A DNA stretch of 64,000 nucleotides from assembly GCF_015905305.1 (NCBI RefSeq), contig NZ_JADZLQ010000001.1, positions 186,001 through 250,000 on the forward strand, written 5' to 3'. Shown in pieces: positions 1 through 11,200 of this stretch; within the stretch, counting starts at the first letter, position 1, and the number at the start of each line of letters is the position of its first letter. Origin of the DNA: Pinirhizobacter soli. Its GTDB lineage: Bacteria; Pseudomonadota; Gammaproteobacteria; Xanthomonadales; Rhodanobacteraceae. A program made the translations under genes and the position numbers. The notes below the pieces were generated by a model. It saw only the letters and a list, made by a program, of their open reading frames with translations. It was not told where the DNA came from and searched no databases.

Positions 1-811
1 CCCCCAGCCCGGCGATGATCCAGATAAAGGCGGCGTTGCCGAAATTCCCAAGGCCCGCGGTCACTCCCAGCGCGAAGCCTTTCCTGATCCTGGGCATCAG
101 GTCGCCGCGATGGATGCCGCGCGTGGCCACCAGCCGCCATACGCCGCTCCAGATATTCCTGGGCATGTACGCCACATAGATCACCGTGATGGCCAGGGTG
201 CCGGCCAGCGTGCCCAGCGCCGAGCCGCGCATGCCAAGTTCCGGCAGGCCGAACTTACCGAACACCAGTCCAATGGTCGCCACGATGCCCACGGCCTGCC
301 CTACCAGCCCGGCGACCAGCGTGATGCGGGTCTTGCCGATGCCGTTGAAGTAGGACGACAACGCCATGTTGAACGTCATCGCGGCGCCGAAGTACGCCGC
401 CCAGTACAGGAACTGCGATTCCAGGTGAGTAAGCGCCGGGGGCCGGTCGCTCAACGAGGGAATCCAAGCCATCAGCGGCGCCAGGAGCAACAACAGCACG
501 GCGAAGACGACACCGACGACGATGCCGGTAGAGGCCTGCCAGGCAGCGTCCTCATGGCCGGAACGGCCGAAGGCTTGCGCCACGCACGATCGCGAGAACC
601 CCACCACCGCCACGAAGAAACCCACGATCGCCATGGCCGTGTACACCGCGGGGCCCGAGGCCGCCAGCGTGTCGCTGGAATACCGGGCAAGGCAGATCCG
701 GTCCACCAGCATCATGATCAGGTTGCCGACCATGGAACCCATCAGCGGCAGCGAGACCTTCAGCACCCGCCTGGCGATCTCGGCGTTCGACGCGCGTGCG
801 ATGGCGTTCAA
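1..811 (-). CDS. MATE family efflux transporter, 3' end outside window
   Basis: Integral membrane exporter of the MATE (multidrug and toxic compound extrusion) family, cation-coupled, inner membrane. I translated the minus strand: the product begins near the TTG at 811 (TTG AAC GCC ATC) and gives long hydrophobic helices and the family-like segment SLPLMGSMVGNLIMMLVDRICLARYSSDTL broken here only for description: the core is LMGSMVGNLIMMLVDRI. About 270 residues are visible; the normal length is about 460, so the C-terminal part lies beyond base 1. The TTG overlaps the P450 stop as TTGA, and GGGGAA lies just upstream as a ribosome binding site. It aligns closely with the complete MATE gene at 50809-52203. 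Its position last in the PKS-NRPS operon suggests export of that product; this is inference. Confidence 0.85.
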   Translation of the reverse strand, partial: MNAIARASNAEIARRVLKVSLPLMGSMVGNLIMMLVDRICLARYSSDTLAASGPAVYTAMAIVGFFVAVVGFSRSCVAQAFGRSGHEDAAWQASTGIVVGVVFAVLLLLLAPLMAWIPSLSDRPPALTHLESQFLYWAAYFGAAMTFNMALSSYFNGIGKTRITLVAGLVGQAVGIVATIGLVFGKFGLPELGMRGSALGTLAGTLAITVIYVAYMPRNIWSGVWRLVATRGIHRGDLMPRIRKGFALGVTAGLGNFGNAAFIWIIAGLG

Positions 812-2295
812 CGGGAATTCCCCGCCGACGGAACCCGCTTCTTCAGGCGCACCGGCACGGAACTCGGCGCCATGAAGAAGTTAAGTAGCTCCTTCGCCGG
901 CGGCGCCTTGGGATCCGGTTCCAGTTCGAAGTTGCGCATGATCATCGCCACCACCACCTTGATCTCCGTCAGCGCCAGGAAACGCCCCGGGCATAGCCGC
1001 GCACCGCCACCGAACGGGAACAGCTTGCGGCTGGGATCCTCCTGCCCCGCCTCCCGCAGCTCGTCGATCCAGCGCTCGGGCTTGAATTGCTCGGGTGCGG
1101 GAAAATGCGCCTCGTCGCCTCCCTCCCCCGCCGTCGCCACGATGATCGCCGTGTTCTTGGGAATGAAGGTGTCGGCAACGACGCAGTCGGCATTAGCGGT
1201 AAGGCCGAGGTACGGCGCCACCGCTTTGAGCCTTTGCGTCTCGCTGTGTGCCGCCTCCAGGTATGGGAATGCTTTCATCTGCTCCCACTCGCGCGGCAGC
1301 GGCGCATCGCGGAGCACATAGTCCACCTCGGCGGTGAGCGCCGCGGCGGCAGCCGGGTTCTGCGACAGCTGGCAGAGCATCCAGCCGATCGAGTTGGCGG
1401 TGGTGTCTTCGCCGCCGATCACGCTCAGGATCGCATTGGCCACCAGTTCCTCATCGGTGAACCCCGACTCCGGATCCTCGCTGGCCGTGATCATGGCTTC
1501 GAGCATGTTGGCGGGTTTCTTCTGCAAGTCCCGCTGTTGCTCCATGCGCTCGCGGGTGTTGCGGATGAACTCCGCCACCCGCCTGTCGATGTCGGTGAAC
1601 GAGCGTTCGGCCGCACGATCCACCGGCAGCTTGAAGTAGCGCCAGTACGGAAACGAGGCGGTGGTGCGATGGCCAAGGCGCTGGAACATGTTGTCGATGT
1701 CGCGCTGCAACGGGTCGCCGTCCTGGTTCACCGCGTCGATGTCGTGGCCCATGGCGATGCCGACAATGGTATCTAGCGCCATGGCCTTCAGGTCGCGACG
1801 GAGGTCAATGGCGCGACCTTCGTCCAGTGCCTTGTTCCAGCGTTCCAGCATGTGCTCGGTCAGGGTGACCATCCGAGGGAAGAAGTTGCGGATCACCTCC
1901 GCGTTCAGCCCGCTCATCACCAGCTTTCGCTGCTTGCGCCACTCGGCGCCCTCGGCGGTGAACACGCCGCCGATGTTCAACTCGTTCATGATCGTCTTCA
2001 GGCCGCCGTTGCGCCGGAATCCGTCCGGCCGCTCGCGCATCACCCCATGGGCGGTGGCCGAGTCGGAGACGATCACGATGGTGTGGCCAAATACCTGTAG
2101 CCGGAACATCGGCCCGAACTCGCGCACCCAGGCGGTGAATTTCTGGTGCATCTGCCGACCGCTCAGCTGCAGCGCGTTGCCGACGAAGGGCTGGCCCTTG
2201 GGGCTGGGAAGGTCCTCGATGCGGCGTCCGTAGCGCAGTTCTGCTGGTGCTTCCGGTGCCAGGCCCACTTCGTCCGCGGCGATGGTCTCGTTCAT
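808..2295 (-). CDS. Cytochrome P450 (PKS-NRPS tailoring oxidase)
   Basis: Haem-thiolate monooxygenase, 495 aa, likely cytosolic and dependent on redox partners not encoded here. Visible motifs are the I-helix oxygen-binding segment GGEDTT (294-299), the K-helix ExxR as ETQR (352-355), the PERW motif (406-409) and the haem loop FPFGGGARLCPG (426-437) with Cys435 as thiolate ligand. Full length for the family. The ATG at 2295 overlaps the stop of the megasynthase as ATGA, so translation is coupled. It is closely related by eye to the second P450 at 52196-53632, which follows the NRPS thioesterase in the same way. Likely hydroxylates or epoxidises the released PKS-NRPS product; the substrate is inferred from position only. 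Confidence 0.93.
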   Translation of the reverse strand: MNETIAADEVGLAPEAPAELRYGRRIEDLPSPKGQPFVGNALQLSGRQMHQKFTAWVREFGPMFRLQVFGHTIVIVSDSATAHGVMRERPDGFRRNGGLKTIMNELNIGGVFTAEGAEWRKQRKLVMSGLNAEVIRNFFPRMVTLTEHMLERWNKALDEGRAIDLRRDLKAMALDTIVGIAMGHDIDAVNQDGDPLQRDIDNMFQRLGHRTTASFPYWRYFKLPVDRAAERSFTDIDRRVAEFIRNTRERMEQQRDLQKKPANMLEAMITASEDPESGFTDEELVANAILSVIGGEDTTANSIGWMLCQLSQNPAAAAALTAEVDYVLRDAPLPREWEQMKAFPYLEAAHSETQRLKAVAPYLGLTANADCVVADTFIPKNTAIIVATAGEGGDEAHFPAPEQFKPERWIDELREAGQEDPSRKLFPFGGGARLCPGRFLALTEIKVVVAMIMRNFELEPDPKAPPAKELLNFFMAPSSVPVRLKKRVPSAGNSR

Positions 2296-5200
2296 GGGTT
2301 GGCGTCGGTGAGGTTGAGGTTCGGGGTGTAGTGGACGATCCGCTCGGAGATGTCGCGCGCGAGCTTTTCCACCCGGGGCGTCTTCACGATCGACAGGTGC
2401 GTACCACCGATCCGCGACACGTCCAGATGCCGGCCCAGCACGTCGCGCCAGCCCAGCGTGAGGTCCTCGCCTTCGCGGCGGTCGGCAGCGAAAAACGTCA
2501 CCGGCAGCTGCGCCGCGGGCGGTCGATAGTCATCGGCGGCGCGGGCCAGCACGTCGTACTGGGCCACGGTGCGCCGCACCTCGTCCTTCTCCATGCCCGG
2601 CGGCACCACTTCCTGGTTCACGCTCAGCGCGATCATGCCGTCGAGGTCGCCGCGCTGGGCGCATGACATCAGTTCCGGGTAAGCGGGGTGTCGGCGCCAG
2701 TCGCCGGCGAGGTTAAGGTCCAGCAGCCAGTTCAGCATCGCCCGGCAGGCATCGTGTTTGACGGGGTGACTGTCGCGCTGCCTGATACGCAGCGACGGGG
2801 CGCTGGTATCGATCATGCCCACGAACTGCACGTCCTCGTCCGCCGCCAGCAGCCGGTGGGCGATCTCGTAGGCCACCATGCCGCCCAGCGAATAGCCGGC
2901 CAGCAGGTACGGACCAGACGGTCGTATCTCGCGGATGGCATCCAGGTACGCCGTGGCCATGCCGTCGATGCTGGCATGCACTGTCTCGCCAACCGCCAGG
3001 CCGTAAACGGGCCGGTTGGCATCCAGGTGCTGCGCCAGGTCGAAGGCATATTGCACGCCGCCGCCGATGGGATGGATCAGGAACAACGGCGTGGCCGAGC
3101 CTTTCGCGCGGATCGGCACCAGGTTGGGGTGTTGGCCATCCTGCTTGCGTGTGTCGACGAACGCAGCCAGCGCACCCAGCGTGGCATGCGAGAACAGGTC
3201 GCGCAGTTCGATCTCGGCGACGTGGCGCTTGCGCAACTGGGAAACCAGCTGCGTGGCCAGCAGCGAGTGGCCGCCCAGTTCGAAGAAGTCATCGCTAAGC
3301 CCAACCTTCTCCACCTTCAACAGTTCCGACCACACCGCCGCGATCGCCTTTTCCGTCGCCGTGCACGGCGCGACGTAGCCGCCTTCGTCCTGGGTGATCT
3401 CCGGCGCTGGCAGCGCTTTGCGATCGACCTTGCCGTTGGAGGTGAGCGGCATCACCGCAAGCGACACGAAGTACTCCGGCACCATGTAGTCGGGCAGCGT
3501 CTGCGCCAGGGTGCGCCGCAGCACGGCCGGGTCGGGTAGCGCCTGGCCGTCGTGTGCCACGAGATAAGCCACCAAGCGTTGGACACCGCGCTCGTCCGGC
3601 CGCGCCAGCACCACCACGTCGCGCACCGCGTCCAGCACCGCCAGGGACGATTCGATCTCGCCCAGCTCGATGCGCAAGCCGCGGATCTTCACCTGGTGGT
3701 CGCTGCGGCCCAGGTACTCGATATTGCCGTCCGGCAGGTAACGCGCCAGGTCGCCCGACAGGTACATGCGCGCGCCGGGTGTGGCACTGAAAGGATTGGG
3801 CACGAAGGCCGCCGAGGTGAGGTCCGGGCGGTTGACGTAGCCACGCGCCAGGCCCACGCCGGCGATGTACAGATGGCCCACCACGCCCATCGGCACCGGG
3901 TTCCGGAAATCGTCGAGAATATGGATCTGTATGTTGGCGATGGGCTTGCCGATGGGCACACAGGCGAGTGGACTGTCCTTCAGGCACTGCCAGTAGGTAA
4001 CGTCCACCGAAGCTTCGGTCGGGCCATACAGGTTATGCAGTTCCACGTGGCTCCAGGTGGCAAAGAAACGCTGCTGCAGGTCCATCGGCAGCGCCTGCCC
4101 GCTGCACATCACCTGGCGCAGCGAACGTCCGCTGCCGGGCTCCACCTCGTTGAGGAATACCTCGAGCATCGGCGGCACGAAGTGCGTGGTGGTGATGCGT
4201 TCGGCATCGATCAGGCCGGCGAGGTACGCCACGTCCTGATGGCCGCCGGGCTTGGCCACGACCAGCGTGGCGCCTTCCAGCAGGGGCCAGAAGAACTCCC
4301 ACACAGAAACGTCGAAGCTGAAGGGTGTCTTCTGCAAGACGCGGTCGGCGGCGGTGAGCGGATAGGCCTCCTGCATCCATTCCAGTCGGTTGACGATGCC
4401 GCGATGTTCCACGCCCACGCCCTTCGGCTTGCCGGTGGAGCCGGAGGTGTAGATCACGTAAGAAAGGTGATCCGGCCCGGTGGCATTGACCAGGTTGCCC
4501 GCATCCTCACCGGCCCAGGTGGCGGCATCGCCATCGATGCACAGCACCGGCAAGCCGGGCACCACGGGTGCGGCATGGCGAAGGTGGCTCTGGGTAAGGA
4601 TCGCGGCGGGCGCCGCATCCTCCACGATGGTGGCCAGGCGGTCGGCGGGATAGGTAGGATCCAGCGGCACATAGGCACCGCCGGCCTTCTCGATCGCATA
4701 CAGGCCCACGATCATCTCGATCGAGCGCTCCGTGCACAGGCCAACGAGCACATCCGGGCCCACGCCCAGGCGACGCAGATGGCGCGCCAGGCGATTCGCC
4801 CGCGCATTGAGTTCGCTATAGGTCAGCGATGCGTCCTCGTACACCACAGCGGTGTTATCAGGAGTACGCGCCACCTGCGCCTCGAACAGCTGATGCAGCG
4901 TATGCGTATCTGGGGTTACCCGCGGATAGACCTTCGCGGTGTCGTTCAAGCCGTAGATCAGGTGGCTTAACTCGGCCTCGTCCACCATCGACAACTCGCC
5001 CACGGGCCGCTCCGGCTCCGCCACGATCGCCTGCAGCAAGTTGGCCAGGTGAACGCCCATGCGTTCGATCGTGGCCCGATCGAAGAGGTCGGTGTTGTAC
5101 TCGAAGCTGCCCTGGAGGCCCTGCGGGCTCTCGGCGAAGGTCAGCGTGATATCGAACTTGGCGGTAACCGTTTCATGCGGCACCAGTTCCAGCTCCAGCC

Positions 5201-8200
5201 CCGGCAGGGTCAGGTTCATCGGCGAGTTCTGCAGCACCAGCATCACCTGGAACAGCGGCGAATAGCTGGTATGGCGCTCCGGCTGCACCGCGCCCACGAG
5301 CTGCTCGAACTGCACGTCCTGGTGGGCATAGGCATCGAGCGTATTGGCTCGCACCTGCTTCAAGAGGTCCGTGAAGCTGGCACGCAGGTCTACCTGGGTG
5401 CGAAGCACTAAGGTGTTGACGAAGAAGCCGATCAGGTCCTCGATCTCACTGCGGTTGCGGTTGGCGATCGGCGTGCCTATGCAGATATCGCTCTGGCGGG
5501 AATAACGCGCCAGAAGCACGTTGAAGGCAGCGCACAGGGTCATGAACAAGGTGCCCTGGGACTTGCGGCTAAGCGCCTGCAGCTTCGCGCTGAGGTCCGC
5601 CGGCAGCGCATAGGCCAGCGCTGCACCGTCCTTGCCCTGGGTGGAGGGACGCGGGCGATCGGTTGGCAGGGTCAGCAGGGCCGGGCTGCCGGCCAGCTGC
5701 TTCTTCCAGTAACCCAGCTGCCGTTCCAGCACGTCGCCGCTTAGCCATTCGCGCTGCCAGCGGGCGAAATCGACGTAGCGCATCGGCAGATCAGGCAGGT
5801 TCGCACCCGCGGCGAAACTGCGGTTGGCGTACAGCGTACCCAGCTCGCGCACCAGGATGCCCATCGACCACCCGTCCGAAACGATGTGGTGCATGGTCAA
5901 CAGCAGCAGGTGCTCCTCGTCGGCCAACCGCACCAGGCAACCGCGTATCAGCGGGCCGGCATGCAGGTCGAACGGCGTGCTTGCCTCCTCCAGCATCAGC
6001 TGGTGCGTCTGCGTGTCCTGTTCCTTGGGCTTGAGGTTGCGCAGGTCGTGCTGCCTCAGTACAAGATCCACGTGCGCGGCGATGAACTGCACAGGCAGGC
6101 CGTCGACGGCGCCGAAACGGGCACGCAGGGCGTCGTGGCGCGCCACCACGTCGTTGAGTGCGCCTTCCAGTGCATCGGCATCCAGCTGACCCTTCAGGCG
6201 AACGGCGGCGGGGATGTTGTAGGTGGGGTTGTGTCCTTCGAGCTGGTCGAGGAACCACAGCCGCTGTTGTGCGAACGACAGTGGATAGCCCTCTTCCTGC
6301 ACTGCGACTGGCGTTTCCGGCGTGCTCGACGGAACCTCGACTAAGCCGGTCGATGGCGTCGTCGACTCGATCCGCGCCACCAGTGCGGACACCGTGGGTG
6401 CCTCGAGCATCGCGCCCACCGGAACGTCCACCCCGAACTCATCGCGGATACGAACGGCCAATTGCGTCGCCAGCAAGGACTGGCCGCCGAGCTCGAAGAA
6501 ATCGTCGTCGAGCTCGATCGACGGGCGGCCCAGCAGCTCGCGCCAGATGCGCATCATCGTGCTGGTGGTGTCGTTCGGGCCGTCCGTCCGCACGGCGTCC
6601 ACGGCAGGCAGCGCTTGGGCGGCATCGGGATAGCGAACGTCCGTCCAGCAAACCTCGCGCGCGAACGGATAGCTCGGCAGGCTGACACGGCGGGGCCGTG
6701 CCGCACCCGCGTAGAGCGCGTTCCAGTCGAATGCGAAGCCCTTCACCCACAGGTCCAGCAGCTTGCCGTACTTGCCCTTGGCCACCCAGGACTGCACGGC
6801 CACCTGCATGTCTTCGTCGTCGGCGAGCGCCGAGAACGCGCCGCGTTTGGCCTGGCCCAGGTAGAGGTCATCGATATTCGTGCTGCCGCCGACGAACGCT
6901 GCAAGCCTGTCGCGCAGGTCGTCCAGTGATTCCACAAGCAGGGCCAGCCGCTCTTCCATTGCCTCGCGGCCCACCTGCAAGGTGTACGCGATATCGGCCA
7001 GAGTGAGGTCGGTGGCGTGCCGCTCGGGTGCCAGTGCCGCCAGCAATCGTTCGGCGCGGGCCTTCAGGCGCTCAGGATCGCGCGCCGACAGAACGATCAT
7101 GGCGGGGCCGTGCAAGCCACCGCGGAACGGCGCCGCCGGCTCGATGTATTCCTCGATCACCAGGTGCGCGTTCGCGCCGCCTGCGCCAAACGAAGAAATG
7201 CCCGCACGCCGAGGGAACTCGCGACGGCGGCCATCGATGTCCAGCTGCGGACGCGACCACGGCGCCAGCGCCTGCTGCACGAAGAACGGTGTATCGGCGA
7301 AACGGATCTCCGGGTTGGGGGTGGCCGCATGCAGGCTCGGCGCTAACATGCCGTGCTTCATCTGCATCAGCACCTTGCTCACCGCAACAAAGCCGCTCGC
7401 GCTCTCGCTGTGGCCCAGGTTCGACTTCACCGAGCCCAGCGCACAGAACTGCCGGTCCTGCGTGAAATGACGGAACGCCTTGGCCAGGCCCGCCACCTCG
7501 ATGGGGTCGCCCAGATGGCTGCCGGTGCCCTGCGCTTCCACGTAACTAACGGTGCGTGCGTCCACGCCAGCACGGCGCAATGCATCGGTCACCAGCTGCG
7601 CTTGCATGTTCGGATTCGGCACCAGGTAGGCATGGGTCTTGCCGCCTGAATTGATCGCGCTGCCCTTGATCACGCCGTAGATATGGTCGCCATCGGCCAC
7701 CGCGCGATGCAGGGGCTTGAGAACCAGCGCGCCCACCGCCTCGGCATCGACGAAACCATCGGCGCCGGCGGCGAAGGATTTGCACTTGTCATCGACCGAC
7801 AGCATGGTCATCGAGGCGAGGTCAATCAGCTGGGTGGGCGCGACGATCAGGTTCACTCCGCCGGCAATCGCTACTTCGCTGTCGCCGCTGCGCAGGCTTT
7901 CCAATGCGAGATGAATGGCAGTCAGCGACGACGAGCAAGCGGTATCGATCGCCAGGCTTGGTCCCTGGAAGTTGCACAGGTGCGAGATGCGGTTGGCGAT
8001 CGACCAGAATCGCGCGCCGGTGGCGTAGTGCTCGTTGGTGACACCGACGAACAGGCCGACCTTGCGATTGGCGCTCAAGGCCGCGGCGGTGTAGCCCGCA
8101 TCCTCGATGCTCGCGTGGACCTCCTGCATGAACAGCCGCTCCTGCGGACTCATCAGGCGCGCCTCGCTTGGAGCGATGTTGAAGAACACGCGGTCGAAGC

Positions 8201-11200
8201 CCTGCACGTCGTCAAGCAGCCCCGCCCAGCGCGTATAGGTCTTGCCGGCCTGGCCCTTGCGCTCGTCGAAGAAGCGGCCGTGCTCCCAACGCTCCGGCGG
8301 TACCTCCGTCACGCTGTGGCGCCCAGCGGCGAGGTTGTCCCAGAACTGGTGCACATCGTTCGCGCCGGGGTAGCGGCCCGACAGGCCGACGATCGCCACG
8401 TCGAACGGGGCGACCGCGGCGGGCACGGTGGGTATCGTGGCTTCAACCGGCTGGACTTCGCGTGTCACGACGCTGTCCGCGTGGGCCACCTTGACCGGTT
8501 CGGCCGGTGACACCACTGACGCCGTGGCTACTAGACCGGCCCATTGGGCCAGTGCCGCCGGTTGGGTGCGCTCGAAGTGCTCGACCAGGCCTTCGATATC
8601 GTGATGCTCGAAGAACAGGGTAGCGCCGATATTCTCCGTGCCGAATACCAGGCGTAGCGCTTCGGTCAGCTCCATCACCAGGATCGAATCGAGGCCGTAT
8701 TCGTCGAAGCCCACTCCTGCCCCGACCGCATCCAGCGGCAGCGACAGGCGCTGGCTGATCAGTTTGCGGAACTTGAGGATGCTTCTTTCGCGCAGGACGG
8801 CGTCGGCCGGCTGTGCGTCGGCGGTGTGGCTGTGGTGTGCGGTGATGCCCATGGAATCGTTCATATCGGATGAGTTCCGTTCTTTGGTGGCTTCACGTGA
8901 TGGCTTGGAGTGGAGGGTGCGCAGGCTGAGCTTTTGCAGGCGGACGCAGACGATGCCGTCCGCATCGCACAGATCGATATCGAGCCGGCGGATGTCGCTG
9001 TTGGCTGGTGAGGCCTGGGCATGACGGACGAAGGCCCACATGCTTGCCGTACACGGCGCGAACGCCTGCACGGCGTCGACAGCGAACGGCAGGGCCAGCT
9101 CAACGCCATCCTCACCGCGCTCCGCCAGATGCAGGCCAAGCGAAGACTGCAAGGCAGCATCGAGCAGGCTGGGATGCAGCAGGTAATCGTGCAGAGACGA
9201 GGCTACCGAGGGTGGCAGCGAGAGCTTCGCCAGCACTTCGCCCTGGCCCACGAACAGCTCGTCGATGCCACGGAACGCCGGGCCGTACTGCAGTCCCTTG
9301 CTCTCGAAGATCGCGTAGCAGCGCTGGTGGCTGATGTGCGCCGCGATACAGCGGGCGCGCAGCCCGGCCAGATCGTGCCGGTCCGCCGCCGACGTGGCCG
9401 CCGACGCGACGCCCTGGCTATGGAGGGCGCCGCCATCGCCGCGAAGCTCAAAGCGGAAAGCGCCGTCCGGCTCCGCCATCAGCGTGAGTTCAAGCGACAG
9501 GCCGCATTCGTGCGCCACCGCCGGCCGAACCCATGCGACATGGCCTAGGCGAATGCTTGCCGCGCCGGGTATGGTTTCCTGCACGGCGGCACGCATCATT
9601 TCCAGCTGCGCCACGCCTGGCAGCACGTGGCGTCCTTGCACGCGATGGTCGGCGAGGAAAAACTCCGTGCCGTCGAAACGGCTGGCAAAGCGCCCTGCCG
9701 GTACATCGGAAGCGTGCAGCAGCGGATGCCGAGGGACCCGCTGTGCAACGTGCACCTCCGCCCCCGTCCAGCGCGCCATTGCCTCCGGTTCGCAGGCTAT
9801 GAAGTGATCGACCAGCGCATCGATGGTCGAATGCTCGAAGAACAGCGTCGAAGAAACCCGGTCTTCGATGCCAAGTTCTTCGAACGCCGCACGCAACGCG
9901 TTGGTCAGTTCCAGCACCAGGATCGAATCCACGCCGTACTGCTCCAGCCCGGTCGTCGTGTCGATCTCGGTCGCCGGTTTCTTCAGCGCCTTGCCGACCA
10001 GCCTTGCCAATCGCACACGGCAGCGCTCGCGTAGCGATGATGCGTCGGCATTCGAACCCGCCTTCCCTACCACTTCGACCGGACGCGAGAGGGTGGCGGT
10101 CTCCACCCGTGCAGGCGTGCTGGTCTTCTTCACCGGCTGCTTCTGCAAGGTGATGCCGTCGCTCTCGGCCACGATCACTTGTTGGCCGAGGGCGTGTGCC
10201 GGCTCGGCCGGAAAACGCACGTGGCGATAGCCTTCCTCGTGCAGTACTGCATCCCAGCGACTTGGTGACAGGCTCGGGCAGCCCGGGATCCGCAACGCCT
10301 CGTCCTGGCACAGCCACCAGCCGTCGAGCAGGCCGAAGGTCAGGTGCGACCACACCTCGCAGCTGGCGAGCTCGTTGAGCACCAACAGGCCGTTGGCGCC
10401 GAGCAGGGCCTTGGTGTTGCGCAGGCTCTCGCGGATGTCACGGGTGGCATGCAGCACATTGGTGGCGATGGCCAGGTCGTAGCTGCCGGCTTCGATGTCC
10501 TGGCCTTCCAGCGGGCTGCCGATATCGAGCAACCGGTAGGACAGGTAGGGGTACAGTGGTCCGTACTTGCTTTCCGCGTGCAGCAGGAACGCCCGCGACA
10601 AATCGGTATAGCAGTACTCGCCGATGTGCTTGGCATAAGGCGCCAGTCGCGCCATCAGCCGCGCACTGGTGCCGCCGGTGCCGGCGCCGATCTCCACGAT
10701 GCGGATCCGCGCCTCGGGGTCGCGCATGACGCGCGCGGCGACGAAGGCGAGCACCGCCTCGCACAGCACGTCGTTGAAATGATCCGCCACCGCATTGCCC
10801 TGGTACACGCCCTCGACCAGCCGCATGGACGAATCCGGGAACATCACCGCCGTGGCTTCGACCTGGCCCCGCAGGACCGCCGGCAAGGCGTGCAGCATGG
10901 TGTCCACCAGGTGCACCTGGGCCTGGCGCACGTGGCCTGTGGTGAGCCAAGCCATCTTGCGCTGGTTCCACTGGGACCAGGCGCGTTCGAGCGAGGGGGC
11001 CGTGGTGAAACCGGCTTCGGCGATCATGCGCAGGCTGTGGTGCAGCCAACGCGCATACCGCGATGGGATGGTGGCCGGATGGGTCCAACCCAGCGCTTGC
11101 AGTTCGCCTTGCACGATCGCCAGAGCCAGGTGGTCGATCTCCCTGCCCTCCGCGGCAAGGAGCGCGGCGTCACCCCGGAATGCAGGCATCACGCTCGGCA

